Assembly: GCA_029974035.1 (NCBI GenBank)
Contig: JARKQG010000049.1
Span: 6,545 to 70,544, forward strand
DNA length: 64,000 nt
Direction of reading: 5' to 3'
From: Eubacteriales bacterium
GTDB lineage: Bacteria; Bacillota_A; Clostridia; Christensenellales; Aristaeellaceae
Shown: one piece after another, positions 25,188 to 33,511 of the stretch
Layout of the letters: each line of letters begins with the position of its first letter
Numbering within the stretch: the stretch's first letter is position 1
Program-made: the position numbers and the translations under genes
Notes under the pieces: model-generated
Told to the model about the DNA's origin: nothing
The model's database searches: none
Seen by the model: only the letters and a program-made list of their open reading frames with translations

Positions 25188-27422
25188 TCAGCGGCCGCCC
25201 AGATACACGGTCAGATCCCGGCCCCGGTAATCCGCCGCCTGTTCGCGCCCGGGCCCGTCCGGTCCGACAAGCCGCACCAGGACGCGCGCGGCAAGGCCCG
25301 CCGCGCCCTCCGCCGCGTGGAACGTCAGCGCGCCCGCGCGGTCGTCCCAGGTGAGGCGCACCCGGGTGTATTCGCCCGCCTCGTAGGCGTAGCCGTCGCC
25401 CGCGTCGCCGTAGAGCCAGGCCTCGCCGTCCGCGCCGGCATACACCCTCACCTCGTCGCAGAGGGGCGGCGCGTCGGCCGCGCTTTGCCCGCCCGCGGCG
25501 AGGGGCAAAATGGCGCCCGCCCGGACGAACACCGGCAAGGTCGAAAGAGGCGTTTCTACCTCCACCGTCCGCCCGCCCGCAAAGAAAGCGCCGGTGAAGA
25601 AGTCGTACCAGCCCGCGCAGGCGGGCAGGTACGCCGCCGTGCGGCCGCCGCCCTCCGAAATGGGCCGCGTGACCGGCGTCACGAGAAGCGCGTCGCCCAG
25701 CATGAACTGGTCGCAGACCGACCGGGCGCGGCCATCCTCCGGGAACATCACAAGCAGGCTGCGCAGCATGGAATCGCCCTCAAAAAACGCCTGGGCCGCG
25801 GCGGAATACACGTAGGGCAAAAGCCGGTAGCGCAGCTGGATGAAATCGCGGATGGCGTCGTACTCCGGGCCACCGGGCGCGCCGAACTGCCAGGGCTCCC
25901 GGGGCGTATCGGTGCCGTGGGACCTGAACATCGGCAGAAAGCAGCCCATCTGCAGCCAGCGCACGTACAGCTCCCGGTAGGCCGGGTCTTTTACGCCGTC
26001 GTTGAAATCGCCGTTCCAGAACCACAGCGGCTTTAACACCGTGTGGCACTCGCAGCCGCGCTTTTCGTAGGCGTCCTTGACCACGAAGAAGCCGCCGACA
26101 TCCAGCGTCCAGTGGGAAATGCCGCTCATGGCGGCCTTCAGTCCCTCGGCGATCTGCTGGCGCATCACGTCCCAGCGGGCCGATATGTCTCCGCTCCACA
26201 GCACCGCGCCGTACTGCTGCACGCCGGGGTAGCCCGAGCGCGTCAGGTTGACCAGCCGCTTTTCCGGGTGGTGGGCGCGCCAGGTTTCGTACATGCCCCG
26301 GGCATGGTAGAGGGCGTAGCTGTTGAGGCGCGTTTCGTCCATGGAATTTGCGCTCAGGTCCAGCACCGCCCGGTAGCGCAGCGCCTCGGGGCGCTTGGCC
26401 TCGCCGTTCCAGTCGGCGTCGGAGAAGGGCTCGGCGTTGTCGCACCAGTAGCCGTCCACGCCGCCCGCGCCCCAATGCCGCTCGCACTGGGCGCCGTAGA
26501 GCGCGCGCCCTTCGGCCGAAAAGGCGTCGTAGGTGGTGCTGTTGGGCAGCATCAGCCCCGCCCGTTCAAATTCCGCGCAGTCCCCGCCGCCCTTGGCCAT
26601 GTTGGGCCAGATGGAAACCAGAAGGTGTACGTTCATATCATGGAGGGCCCTGGTCAGCGCGGAGATGTCCGGATACCGGGCCGCGTCGGGCGTCTTGTCG
26701 CCCCAGAGCCCGTTTTCCCAGGTGTACCAGTCCTGCACCAGGCAGTCCAGCCCCAGGCCCTCGTCCCGGAAGCGCCGGGCGGTGTCCATCAGCTCGCGCC
26801 CGGAATCATACCGCTCCTTTGACTGCACGTAACCGTAGGCCCACCGGGGCAGAAGGCGCGTTTTGCCCGTCCAGGCCGCCAGACGGCGCAGCACCTGGCG
26901 CGCGTTTTCGCCCCGCAGCACCACAAAGGAAAAATCCTCCGCCGCTTCCAGGATGAACGTAAAGTCCGCCTCGCCGCCCTCAAAGCGCATCGCGCACTCG
27001 GCCTCGATCAGAACGCCGTAGCCGGCGTCGGACAGGAGGAACGGGTAGGCGATGATCATGTTGTTCTGGTACAGGTACTCCTTTTGCCCGTGATAGTCAT
27101 ACACGCCGGAATCGTGCTGGCCCAGGCCCGTCAGAAGCTCGCCCGCGCCGCAGGAAAAGGTGAGCCGCACCCGGGAGACCGGGCGGTCGGGCGCCTTCCG
27201 GGCGTTGACGATCTCCGTCACCTCGCCGTTGGCGGTCATCCGCTTTTCGTAGACCGGCTCGCCGTCGGTGACGGTCTTGTAGAGCATTTTCTCCTCGAAG
27301 GCCGCGGCGATCAGCCGGGGATGGGCGCCGTCCGGAAAGAGCGCCGTCGGGCCGACGGGGCCTCGCTCGCCCGCGCTGAAGGCCACCTTCGCCGCCCAGG
27401 GGTAGGGATGGGTGATTTGCAT
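25188..27422 (-). CDS. Glycoside hydrolase family 31 alpha-glycosidase
   Basis: A 744-residue GH31 enzyme without a signal peptide, so probably cytoplasmic. The catalytic (beta/alpha)8 barrel runs from about residue 190 to 530; the nucleophile is predicted as Asp328 in GYWCDNAEPF, and the acid/base as Asp412 in LWSGDISARWD. ISHWTLDVGGFF and FRSHGTDTPREPW complete the active site. An N-terminal galactose-mutarotase-like domain and C-terminal beta domains flank it. Substrate could be an alpha-xyloside or alpha-glucoside; the DNAEP variant instead of DMNEP leaves this open. It is the last gene of a CUT1 transporter operon, so it likely cleaves the imported oligosaccharide. Confidence 0.9.
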   Translation of the reverse strand: MQITHPYPWAAKVAFSAGERGPVGPTALFPDGAHPRLIAAAFEEKMLYKTVTDGEPVYEKRMTANGEVTEIVNARKAPDRPVSRVRLTFSCGAGELLTGLGQHDSGVYDYHGQKEYLYQNNMIIAYPFLLSDAGYGVLIEAECAMRFEGGEADFTFILEAAEDFSFVVLRGENARQVLRRLAAWTGKTRLLPRWAYGYVQSKERYDSGRELMDTARRFRDEGLGLDCLVQDWYTWENGLWGDKTPDAARYPDISALTRALHDMNVHLLVSIWPNMAKGGGDCAEFERAGLMLPNSTTYDAFSAEGRALYGAQCERHWGAGGVDGYWCDNAEPFSDADWNGEAKRPEALRYRAVLDLSANSMDETRLNSYALYHARGMYETWRAHHPEKRLVNLTRSGYPGVQQYGAVLWSGDISARWDVMRQQIAEGLKAAMSGISHWTLDVGGFFVVKDAYEKRGCECHTVLKPLWFWNGDFNDGVKDPAYRELYVRWLQMGCFLPMFRSHGTDTPREPWQFGAPGGPEYDAIRDFIQLRYRLLPYVYSAAAQAFFEGDSMLRSLLVMFPEDGRARSVCDQFMLGDALLVTPVTRPISEGGGRTAAYLPACAGWYDFFTGAFFAGGRTVEVETPLSTLPVFVRAGAILPLAAGGQSAADAPPLCDEVRVYAGADGEAWLYGDAGDGYAYEAGEYTRVRLTWDDRAGALTFHAAEGAAGLAARVLVRLVGPDGPGREQAADYRGRDLTVYLGGR

Positions 27423-27425
27423 GGG

Positions 27426-28268
27426 TCACTCCTTCACGGCGCCGGCGGTCATGCCGCCCACGATGTAGCGCTGCCCCGCCAGGTACAAAAGCACCACCGG
27501 CAGCGCGGTGAGCAGGATGTCCGCGAACACCAGGTTCCAGTAGGAACCGTACTTGCCAAAGAAGTTGTACACCGCCAGGTTCATCGGCCACAGCTTTGAG
27601 GAGGACACGATGTACAGCGGCGTCAGAAAGTCGCTCCAAATGCCCATGAACTGCAAAAGGAAGCAGGTGATGAGGACCGGCCTGAGCAGCGGCACCGCGA
27701 TTTGGAAGAACAGCCGCACCGGGCCCGCGCCGTCAATCACCGCCGCCTCGTCCATCTCCACCGGGACGGTCAGCACAAAGTTGCGCACCACGAACACGCA
27801 GAAGGGGATCATGGCGGAGGTGTACACCAGCACCACGCCCAGCCGGGTGTCGTTTACGCGAAAGAAGTTGAGCACCTGGATCAGCGTCACGTAGTTGACC
27901 GGAAAGAAGAGGCCGCACAGGATGCCGTAAAAGAGCAGCGAATTGAGGCGGGTGCGCTTGCGGCAGATGATGAAGGCCGCCATCGCGCTGAGCGTCACGC
28001 CCAGGGCGGAGCTGAGCCCCGCGTAGAGGAGGCTGTTGAGAAAGCCCTGCAGCAGCTTGCCCTTGTCGATGACCTCGGCAAAATTGGAAAACACCCACAC
28101 CTTGGGCAGGCTGATGTTCATGCGGGCGGCCTCGCCCTTTGTCTTGAAGGCGTTGATGACCACCACGTAGAAGGGCACCAGCACGATGACGCACAGAAGG
28201 ATGCACAGCGCCTGCTTGAAAACCGCCGCCCCCCATTTGCGGCGCGGCGCGCGGACCAATCGGTTCAT
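27426..28268 (-). CDS. CUT1 sugar ABC transporter permease (MalG/AraQ-like)
   Basis: A 280-residue protein with six membrane helices. The EAA loop (DEAAVIDGAGPVRLFFQIAV) near residues 185-205 contacts the ATPase. It starts with an ATG overlapping the stop of the partner permease. It ends just before the GH31 gene. As usual for CUT1 systems, no ATPase gene is present; a shared MsmK-type ATPase elsewhere probably serves it. Confidence 0.92.
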   Translation of the reverse strand: MNRLVRAPRRKWGAAVFKQALCILLCVIVLVPFYVVVINAFKTKGEAARMNISLPKVWVFSNFAEVIDKGKLLQGFLNSLLYAGLSSALGVTLSAMAAFIICRKRTRLNSLLFYGILCGLFFPVNYVTLIQVLNFFRVNDTRLGVVLVYTSAMIPFCVFVVRNFVLTVPVEMDEAAVIDGAGPVRLFFQIAVPLLRPVLITCFLLQFMGIWSDFLTPLYIVSSSKLWPMNLAVYNFFGKYGSYWNLVFADILLTALPVVLLYLAGQRYIVGGMTAGAVKE

Positions 28269-29143
28269 TGCTGCACCTCCCCCTTGGCCATCGCCCGCAC
28301 GACGATCAGCCCCGCCGCCAGCGAAAGCACCAGCAGCACGGTGTTCATCGCCGTGGACATGCCGTACTTGCCCTGGGCGTAGAGCTGGTAGGCGTAGGTG
28401 GTCATGACCTCGGTGTAGCGGCCGGGGCCGCCGTTGGTGAGCACGTAGATCACGTCAAACACCTTGAGGCCGTAGGTGATGCCAAACACCAGATTGATGG
28501 TGATCGAGCCGCCCAGCATGGGCAGCGTCACGTTCCACAGCCGCTGCCAGTAGTTGGCGCCGTCGATCTGGGCCGCCTCGTAGTAGCTTTTGGGGATGGC
28601 GTTGATGCCGGCGAGGAAGATGGTCATCACGTAGCCGATGCCGCGCCAGGCGTCCACGCCGAAGATGGAGCCCCACACCACACCCGGGTCGCTCAGCCAC
28701 TTCTGCTGCCACGCCTCAAGGCCGATGGAGGCCAGGAAGTTATTCGCCAGGCCGTTGAAGTTCAGGATGGAGCTGAACACCAGCCCGATGATGAGAAAGG
28801 GCAGGATGGAGGGCATGTACAAGACCGTCCGGTAGGCGTTCCGGCCCGGCAGTTCACCGCTGAGCAAAATGGCGAGAAACAGCGCGGGAACCAGCTTGAC
28901 GATGTTGGACACCACCGTGAACCACAGCGTGTTGGCAATGCCCTGGGAATACCGCACGCTGCCGCCGGAAAAGATGTCGATGAAATTCTGCAGGCCCACA
29001 AAGTGCACGCCGTCCAGGCTGCGCACGTTCCAGTCCGTAAAGGCGAACAGCACGCCGAGCAGCCCCGGCAGCAAAAAAAACAGCAGGTACAGCAGAATCG
29101 GCGCGATGAGAAACCACTGGGGGTAGATTTTCCGCGTATTCAA
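28265..29143 (-). CDS. CUT1 sugar ABC transporter permease (MalF/UgpA-like)
   Basis: A 292-residue, six-helix permease. TTG 29143 is chosen as start because GGGAGG lies eight bases upstream and the protein then begins with the normal short N-terminus before the first helix (QWFLIAPILLYLLFFLLPG). Longer in-frame starts up to 29188 run into the hairpin. The EAA motif is YYEAAQIDGANYWQRLWNVT near residue 195. It forms the heterodimeric channel with the next gene product. Confidence 0.9.
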   Translation of the reverse strand: MNTRKIYPQWFLIAPILLYLLFFLLPGLLGVLFAFTDWNVRSLDGVHFVGLQNFIDIFSGGSVRYSQGIANTLWFTVVSNIVKLVPALFLAILLSGELPGRNAYRTVLYMPSILPFLIIGLVFSSILNFNGLANNFLASIGLEAWQQKWLSDPGVVWGSIFGVDAWRGIGYVMTIFLAGINAIPKSYYEAAQIDGANYWQRLWNVTLPMLGGSITINLVFGITYGLKVFDVIYVLTNGGPGRYTEVMTTYAYQLYAQGKYGMSTAMNTVLLVLSLAAGLIVVRAMAKGEVQQ

Positions 29144-29192
29144 GGGGCATTCCTCCCGGGGGCTGATTGGCGCGGGATGAGCGCTCATGGAT

Positions 29193-29225
29193 GGCCGCGC
29201 CGGCGCGATGGGCGCCGGCGCGGCC
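29193..29225 (-). other. Perfect 14-bp hairpin between binding-protein and permease genes
   Basis: Bases 29193-29206 are exactly complementary to 29212-29225, with a five-base loop. There is no T-run. Such hairpins after the binding-protein gene protect its mRNA and lower transcription of the permeases, as in malE-malF. Confidence 0.75.
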
Positions 29226-29242
29226 GGGCTCGGGCGATGGGC

Positions 29243-30541
29243 CTATTGGGCCCAGGCGGGATCGGCGGCCAGCTTGGCGGATTCCGCGCGGTTGACGTCC
29301 ATGTTCTCCAGAACCTGCTCCGCGGTCATCTGGCCGGTGCACATGGCCACCATGTCGCTGCCAAACTGCATCCAGTAGTCGTTGGTGTACTTGGTGCCGG
29401 TCTGCAGCACGCTGTAGGCCATCTTTTCCTTGGGGATGGCGCCGACGAAGGTTTCCTCCTCCGGCAGCCAGTGCTGGTCGATCTCCACTGTCACGTCCAG
29501 GTTGGTGTAGGCCGGGGAATTGTCCAGGATCTCCTGCAGGCTCTCGGCCGTACAGACGAAGCGGAAGAATTCCTTTACCAGCTCGGGGTTCTTTGCGCCG
29601 GAGTAGCCGAACATCGTCGGACCGGCCGGGTTGGTGGGGTAGTAGCTGTTGTCCGCCAGCGGGATCAGCGTCAGGCCAAAGGCGTCCTGGGTGCCGGTGT
29701 CGTCCTTGATCTGCTTGATGTAGCTGGAATTGGCCATCGCCATGGCGACCTTGCGGTCGGCGAAGTCATTGGCCATGTTGGTGGAGTTGGTGCCGATCCA
29801 GTCCTTGCCGAAGTAGCCCTTGTCGCTGAGCTCCTTGAACTGGGCCAGAACCTTCAGCATGGTTTCGTTGCCGGCGAAGGTGGCGGTGTTGGCGTTCAGC
29901 GCGTCGTACAGACCCGGAGCGGCCGCCTCGTACACGCCGCCGATCTGGAAAAACGAGAGCTGGTGCTGCCAGCCGTCCGCGCCGGGCACGAACCAGGGGG
30001 TGATGCCCTGGGCCGAGAGCGCCTCGCAGACCGCGAGCAGCTCGTCATAGGTGGCGGGGGCGGCCAGGCCTATCTCGTCAAAGAGGGTCTTGTTATACAC
30101 CAGCACGTATTCGGGGCTGTTGTGCCAGATTTGCAGGCCGTAGAGCTTGCCGTCCGCGACGCAGCTGGCCTGGCGGGTCTCGGGCATTACGCTCTGCCAC
30201 GCCTCGCCGGTGAAGTCGATTAAGTATTTTTCGGGCTCCACGATCACCGACTTAATGGCGAAGGGGTTGGACTGAATCCAGAAGATGTCCGAGCAGGTGC
30301 CGGTGGTCAGCTTGCTCTGCAGAAGGTCGCTGTACTGGTCGGCGGGCACGGTCTGCACGTCCACGGTCACGCCGTAGGTTTCCTCAAACCGGGCGATGGT
30401 CGTGTCATACCGGGTGTCCATCCAGCCCGCGGAGACGAGGATGGACAGCGTTTCACCGCTGAAGTCCTTCTGCTCCGCCAGGGCGGTACCCAGCGACATA
30501 AAAAGCGCGAGGGCGAGCAACAGGGCCGTCAGTTTCTTCAT
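29243..30541 (-). CDS. CUT1 extracellular solute-binding protein
   Basis: A 432-residue family 1 solute-binding protein (SBP_bac_1). ATG 30541 follows AGGAGGTTGATCCGG. Signal peptide to about residue 22 with an ALA-EQ cleavage site and no lipobox cysteine. The mature domain has the family pattern: ETLSILVSAGWMDTRYD, FEETYGVTVDVQTVPADQYSD, FWIQSNPFAIKS and MAMANSSYIKQI. It is first in an operon with two permeases and a GH31 glycosidase, so an alpha-linked oligosaccharide is the likely ligand. Divergent kinase and regulator genes probably control it. Confidence 0.9.
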   Translation of the reverse strand: MKKLTALLLALALFMSLGTALAEQKDFSGETLSILVSAGWMDTRYDTTIARFEETYGVTVDVQTVPADQYSDLLQSKLTTGTCSDIFWIQSNPFAIKSVIVEPEKYLIDFTGEAWQSVMPETRQASCVADGKLYGLQIWHNSPEYVLVYNKTLFDEIGLAAPATYDELLAVCEALSAQGITPWFVPGADGWQHQLSFFQIGGVYEAAAPGLYDALNANTATFAGNETMLKVLAQFKELSDKGYFGKDWIGTNSTNMANDFADRKVAMAMANSSYIKQIKDDTGTQDAFGLTLIPLADNSYYPTNPAGPTMFGYSGAKNPELVKEFFRFVCTAESLQEILDNSPAYTNLDVTVEIDQHWLPEEETFVGAIPKEKMAYSVLQTGTKYTNDYWMQFGSDMVAMCTGQMTAEQVLENMDVNRAESAKLAADPAWAQ

Positions 30542-30653
30542 CCGGATCAACCTCCTAGATGTTTTTCTTAATCGTACGTCAAAAAAATCCGTCAGTCCAT
30601 GCACAAATCCTTCCTGAATTTGTACTAAATTTCCGTTTTGGCGGATTTCTTAC

Positions 30654-30679
30654 AAAACCCCGTCCCTTGCGGGGTTTTT
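30654..30679 (+). terminator. Intrinsic terminator-like hairpin in the divergent region
   Basis: AAAACCCCG and CGGGGTTTT (30654-30662 and 30670-30678) form a perfect 9-bp stem with a seven-base loop, and the T-run extends to 30679. It has the full look of an intrinsic terminator although no plus-strand gene precedes it; it overlaps the -35 of the kinase promoter. Confidence 0.6.
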
Positions 30680-30695
30680 CACGCCGTGCTATACT
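30667..30695 (+). promoter_or_regulatory. Promoter of the second YesM/YesN pair
   Basis: TTGCGG (30667-30672) and TATACT (30690-30695) spaced 17 bp, 44 bases before the kinase start at 30739. Confidence 0.7.
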
Positions 30696-30738
30696 TTTGA
30701 GGAGAACGCTCCGCCACGCGGAGGAAAGGGGCGCGGCC

Positions 30739-32511
30739 ATGGCAAAAGCCTCGATGCGAATGCGGCTGTACATGACGTACCTGGCGATTTCGCTGGGCAT
30801 TGTCGTACTGTTTTCGGCCGCGTTCTACCTGTACACGTCGCGCATCCTGTCCGCCCGGGAGGCGGACCGGCTGAATACGCTGACCCGGTCGCTGCTGGAG
30901 CAGACCGATGCCGCGCTGGACGCCATGGACGGCGTGTCGGTGGACCTGGTGTACATCAACCGCGCGCGGCGGGCGCTGGAGGAGACGCTGGATCTGGCCC
31001 GCGCCGCCGGCGGCCAGGACGGCCCGACCCAGTGGAACCGGCACCGGGCGCTTTCCGAGATGGCGAACCTCTTTGTGGCGGTCAACGGCGCCAGCCTGCC
31101 GGTGCACCACCTGAACCTGTACGACACGGCGGGCAACTGTGTGGGCATCGGCAGCGTCAGCCAGGTGCGTTCCGGCCTGGACCTTGCGCGCGAGTCCTGG
31201 TACGCGCCGGCCCTCGCGGCGGACGGCTACAAGTACATCACGGCGCCCTTTCTGTCCTCCACCCTGAGCGCCGGGAGCACCCGGGCGCAGTACTACATCG
31301 CCCTCGTGCGCGCCTACTTCGGCGAGGACCGCGAACCCGCGGGATTCATCGAGGCGATCCAGAACTGCTCGGTGGTGTTCCGCAGCGCGCTGGCCCTCGA
31401 CCGCTCCGAGGAACAGGCCTACATTCTGGACGCGCAGGGCGGCCTCGTCTACCCCTACCCCGCCGCCGAGGCGGACCGGGCGCGCGCCGCCCAGCTGGTG
31501 ACCGGCGGCGACGGGGACTTTATCGCCAGCCCGGAAACCAGCGCCTACACGGGCTGGACCTACATCGTGGCGCGGCCGCTGGCCGCGGTGCTGCAGCCGG
31601 CCTACACGCTTTTGCGGCTGATTCTGGGCATCGCGCTGGTGCTGATGCTCCTGATCGCGCTGTTCGCCTTTTTCACCGCCCGGCGCATGACGCGGCCGCT
31701 GATCGCGCTGGGCGAGCGGATGCTCCTGGTGGACGCCCATTCGCTGACCCACGACCAGCCGCCCCTTCGCGCCGAATACCGCGAGGTGGCGCGCCTCAGC
31801 GACAGCTTCGACCAGATGCGCCGCCAGCTGAACGCCTCGATGAACCAGCGCATCGCCGCCGAGCAACAGGCGCTCAGGTCCCGCAACCTGGCCATGCAGG
31901 CGCAGATCAACCCGCACTTTTACTACAACACGCTGTCCTCGATCATCGCGCTGACCGACATTGGCCGTCCGGACGACGTGGTGGCCATGTGTCGGTCGCT
32001 CACCGGCATGATGCGCTACGTCACCGGGCCGGAGTCCTCCGCCACGCTGCGCGAGGAGCTGAAGTACGTGGACCGGTACCTCTACTGCATGAAGATGCGC
32101 TACCAGGACAGCTTCCGCTACGAGATCCGCGTGCCGGAGGGAATGATGGACGAGCCGGTGCCCCGGCTGATCATCCAGCCCTTCGTGGAAAACGCGCTGA
32201 AGTACGGCATCGACTGTCCGCCGCCCTGGACGCTCACGATCGTCGGCGGGGACGCCCCGGACGCCTGGCGCGTCATCGTGCTGGACAGCGGACCGGGCTT
32301 TACCGAACGGGCGGTTTCCGAGCTCCGCGCGCGCATGCGCGCGGTGGACCAGTCCGTCGCCATGCCCGAGGCCCACATCGACGGGCTGGGCCTCCTGAAC
32401 GTGTACGCCCGGTGGAAACTGTTCGCGGGCGACGAGGCGCTCTTTGATGTCGGCACAAAATCCACCGGCGGCTATGCCATGATCGGCCGGGAGAGGAGGC
32501 GCCCCGCGTGA
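30739..32511 (+). CDS. YesM-like sensor histidine kinase (CUT1/GH31 locus)
   Basis: A 590-residue membrane kinase from ATG 30739 (AAAGGGG upstream). Helix 1 at about residues 13-33, an extracellular Cache-like domain to about 285, helix 2 near 290-315 and HAMP to about 370. Phosphoacceptor region AQINPHFYYNTLSSIIAL; HATPase boxes IIQPFVENALKYGI and VLDSGPGFTE with GLGLLNVYAR. Its stop overlaps the GTG start of its regulator. Divergent from the CUT1-GH31 operon, which it probably induces through that regulator. Confidence 0.92.
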   Translation: MAKASMRMRLYMTYLAISLGIVVLFSAAFYLYTSRILSAREADRLNTLTRSLLEQTDAALDAMDGVSVDLVYINRARRALEETLDLARAAGGQDGPTQWNRHRALSEMANLFVAVNGASLPVHHLNLYDTAGNCVGIGSVSQVRSGLDLARESWYAPALAADGYKYITAPFLSSTLSAGSTRAQYYIALVRAYFGEDREPAGFIEAIQNCSVVFRSALALDRSEEQAYILDAQGGLVYPYPAAEADRARAAQLVTGGDGDFIASPETSAYTGWTYIVARPLAAVLQPAYTLLRLILGIALVLMLLIALFAFFTARRMTRPLIALGERMLLVDAHSLTHDQPPLRAEYREVARLSDSFDQMRRQLNASMNQRIAAEQQALRSRNLAMQAQINPHFYYNTLSSIIALTDIGRPDDVVAMCRSLTGMMRYVTGPESSATLREELKYVDRYLYCMKMRYQDSFRYEIRVPEGMMDEPVPRLIIQPFVENALKYGIDCPPPWTLTIVGGDAPDAWRVIVLDSGPGFTERAVSELRARMRAVDQSVAMPEAHIDGLGLLNVYARWKLFAGDEALFDVGTKSTGGYAMIGRERRRPA

Positions 32512-33293
32512 ACACGCCCTCGTTCAAGGTGCTGGTGGCGGAGGACGAGGCCCTGCAGCTGAATAGCCTCGCCGCCCTGATCAATCGGGTTTCCGAGGAT
32601 TTCGAGGTGGTGGCGCTGGCGCAGACTGGCCTCCAGGCGCTGGAAAAGGCCGAGCGGCACATGCTCGACCTGGTGATCACCGACATCCAGATGCCGCAGA
32701 TGAGCGGGATTGAGCTGATCGAGGCGCTGCGCGGCCGGCTGCCCGGCTCGAAGTTCATCATCATCAGCGGGTACTCCGAATTCGAGTACGCAAAAAAGGC
32801 CATCGCCCTCAAGGTGGCCGCGTACCTGCTCAAGCCCGTGGCGCCGGAGGAGCTGCGCGACGCGCTGACGGGGGTGTATTCCGATCTGATGCTGAACCGC
32901 CAGGCCTACGGCGCCGCCTTCAGCCCCCAGGCGGCCCCGGAGAGTCCGGAGCAGGTGGCCGCCGCGCTGCGCGCCTGGCTGGACGAGCACTTCGGCGAGG
33001 ATGTGAACCTGAACCTGATCGCCTCCGCCCTGGGTTACAGCCCGAGCCACCTGACGAAGGTGTTCCAGAAGCGCTACTACATGTCGCCCATCAAGTACCT
33101 GACGCGGGTGCGGATGGCCAAGGCCCGCTACTGCCTGATGTACCGCGGCGACCTCTCCATCCGCCAGATCGGCGAAATGGTGGGCTACGAGGAGCAGGGC
33201 TACTTTTCCCGCATGTTCAAAAAGACCCACGGCCTGAGCCCGGTGGAATTCCGCGCCTCGCCGCAGCGGTGGAGCCACAGGCCCTTTCCGTAG
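32508..33293 (+). CDS. YesN-like AraC-type response regulator (CUT1/GH31 locus)
   Basis: A 261-residue regulator starting at GTG 32508 inside the kinase stop (GTGA). Receiver: VLVAEDEALQ, phosphoacceptor in LVITDIQMPQMSG, YLLKPVAPEE. The AraC domain at about 150-255 has two helix-turn-helix units, NLNLIASALGYSPSHLTKVF and SIRQIGEMVGYEEQGYFSRM. It is shorter than many YesN proteins because the linker between receiver and DNA-binding domain is brief. Likely activator of the divergent sugar operon. Confidence 0.92.
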   Translation: MNTPSFKVLVAEDEALQLNSLAALINRVSEDFEVVALAQTGLQALEKAERHMLDLVITDIQMPQMSGIELIEALRGRLPGSKFIIISGYSEFEYAKKAIALKVAAYLLKPVAPEELRDALTGVYSDLMLNRQAYGAAFSPQAAPESPEQVAAALRAWLDEHFGEDVNLNLIASALGYSPSHLTKVFQKRYYMSPIKYLTRVRMAKARYCLMYRGDLSIRQIGEMVGYEEQGYFSRMFKKTHGLSPVEFRASPQRWSHRPFP

Positions 33294-33346
33294 CCGGGCG
33301 CTCCGCGCAGAAAACGGCCCGCGTCGGCATCCCGCACGTTGTTGGC

Positions 33347-33496
33347 TCACTGCCAGAGGGCGCTCTCCCGGCAGTAGTCGTTGGGCGCGTTTTCATAGCG
33401 CTTCTGGGGCAGGGGCACGTCCCGCAGCGCCTTCATGCGCGCCACCGCCTCCAGAAATTCCGCGGGCCGCATCTCCTCATATCGGACCTTGGGCAT
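33347..33496 (-). CDS. Small protein of 49 residues at the end of a sugar operon
   Basis: ATG 33496 follows GAGGGGGCGG and starts 15 bases after the stop of the URO-D-family gene. It encodes 49 residues beginning MPKVRYEEMRPAEFLEA and ending with NDYCRESALWQ before TGA 33347-33349. There is no signal peptide or membrane segment; the protein is mixed-charge and probably cytoplasmic. The first residues resemble the start of creatininase-family proteins (KVRYEEM.P.EF), so it could be a remnant of such a gene, or a genuine small protein. Function unknown. Confidence 0.5.
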   Translation of the reverse strand: MPKVRYEEMRPAEFLEAVARMKALRDVPLPQKRYENAPNDYCRESALWQ

Positions 33497-33511
33497 GATT
33501 CCGCCCCCTCG

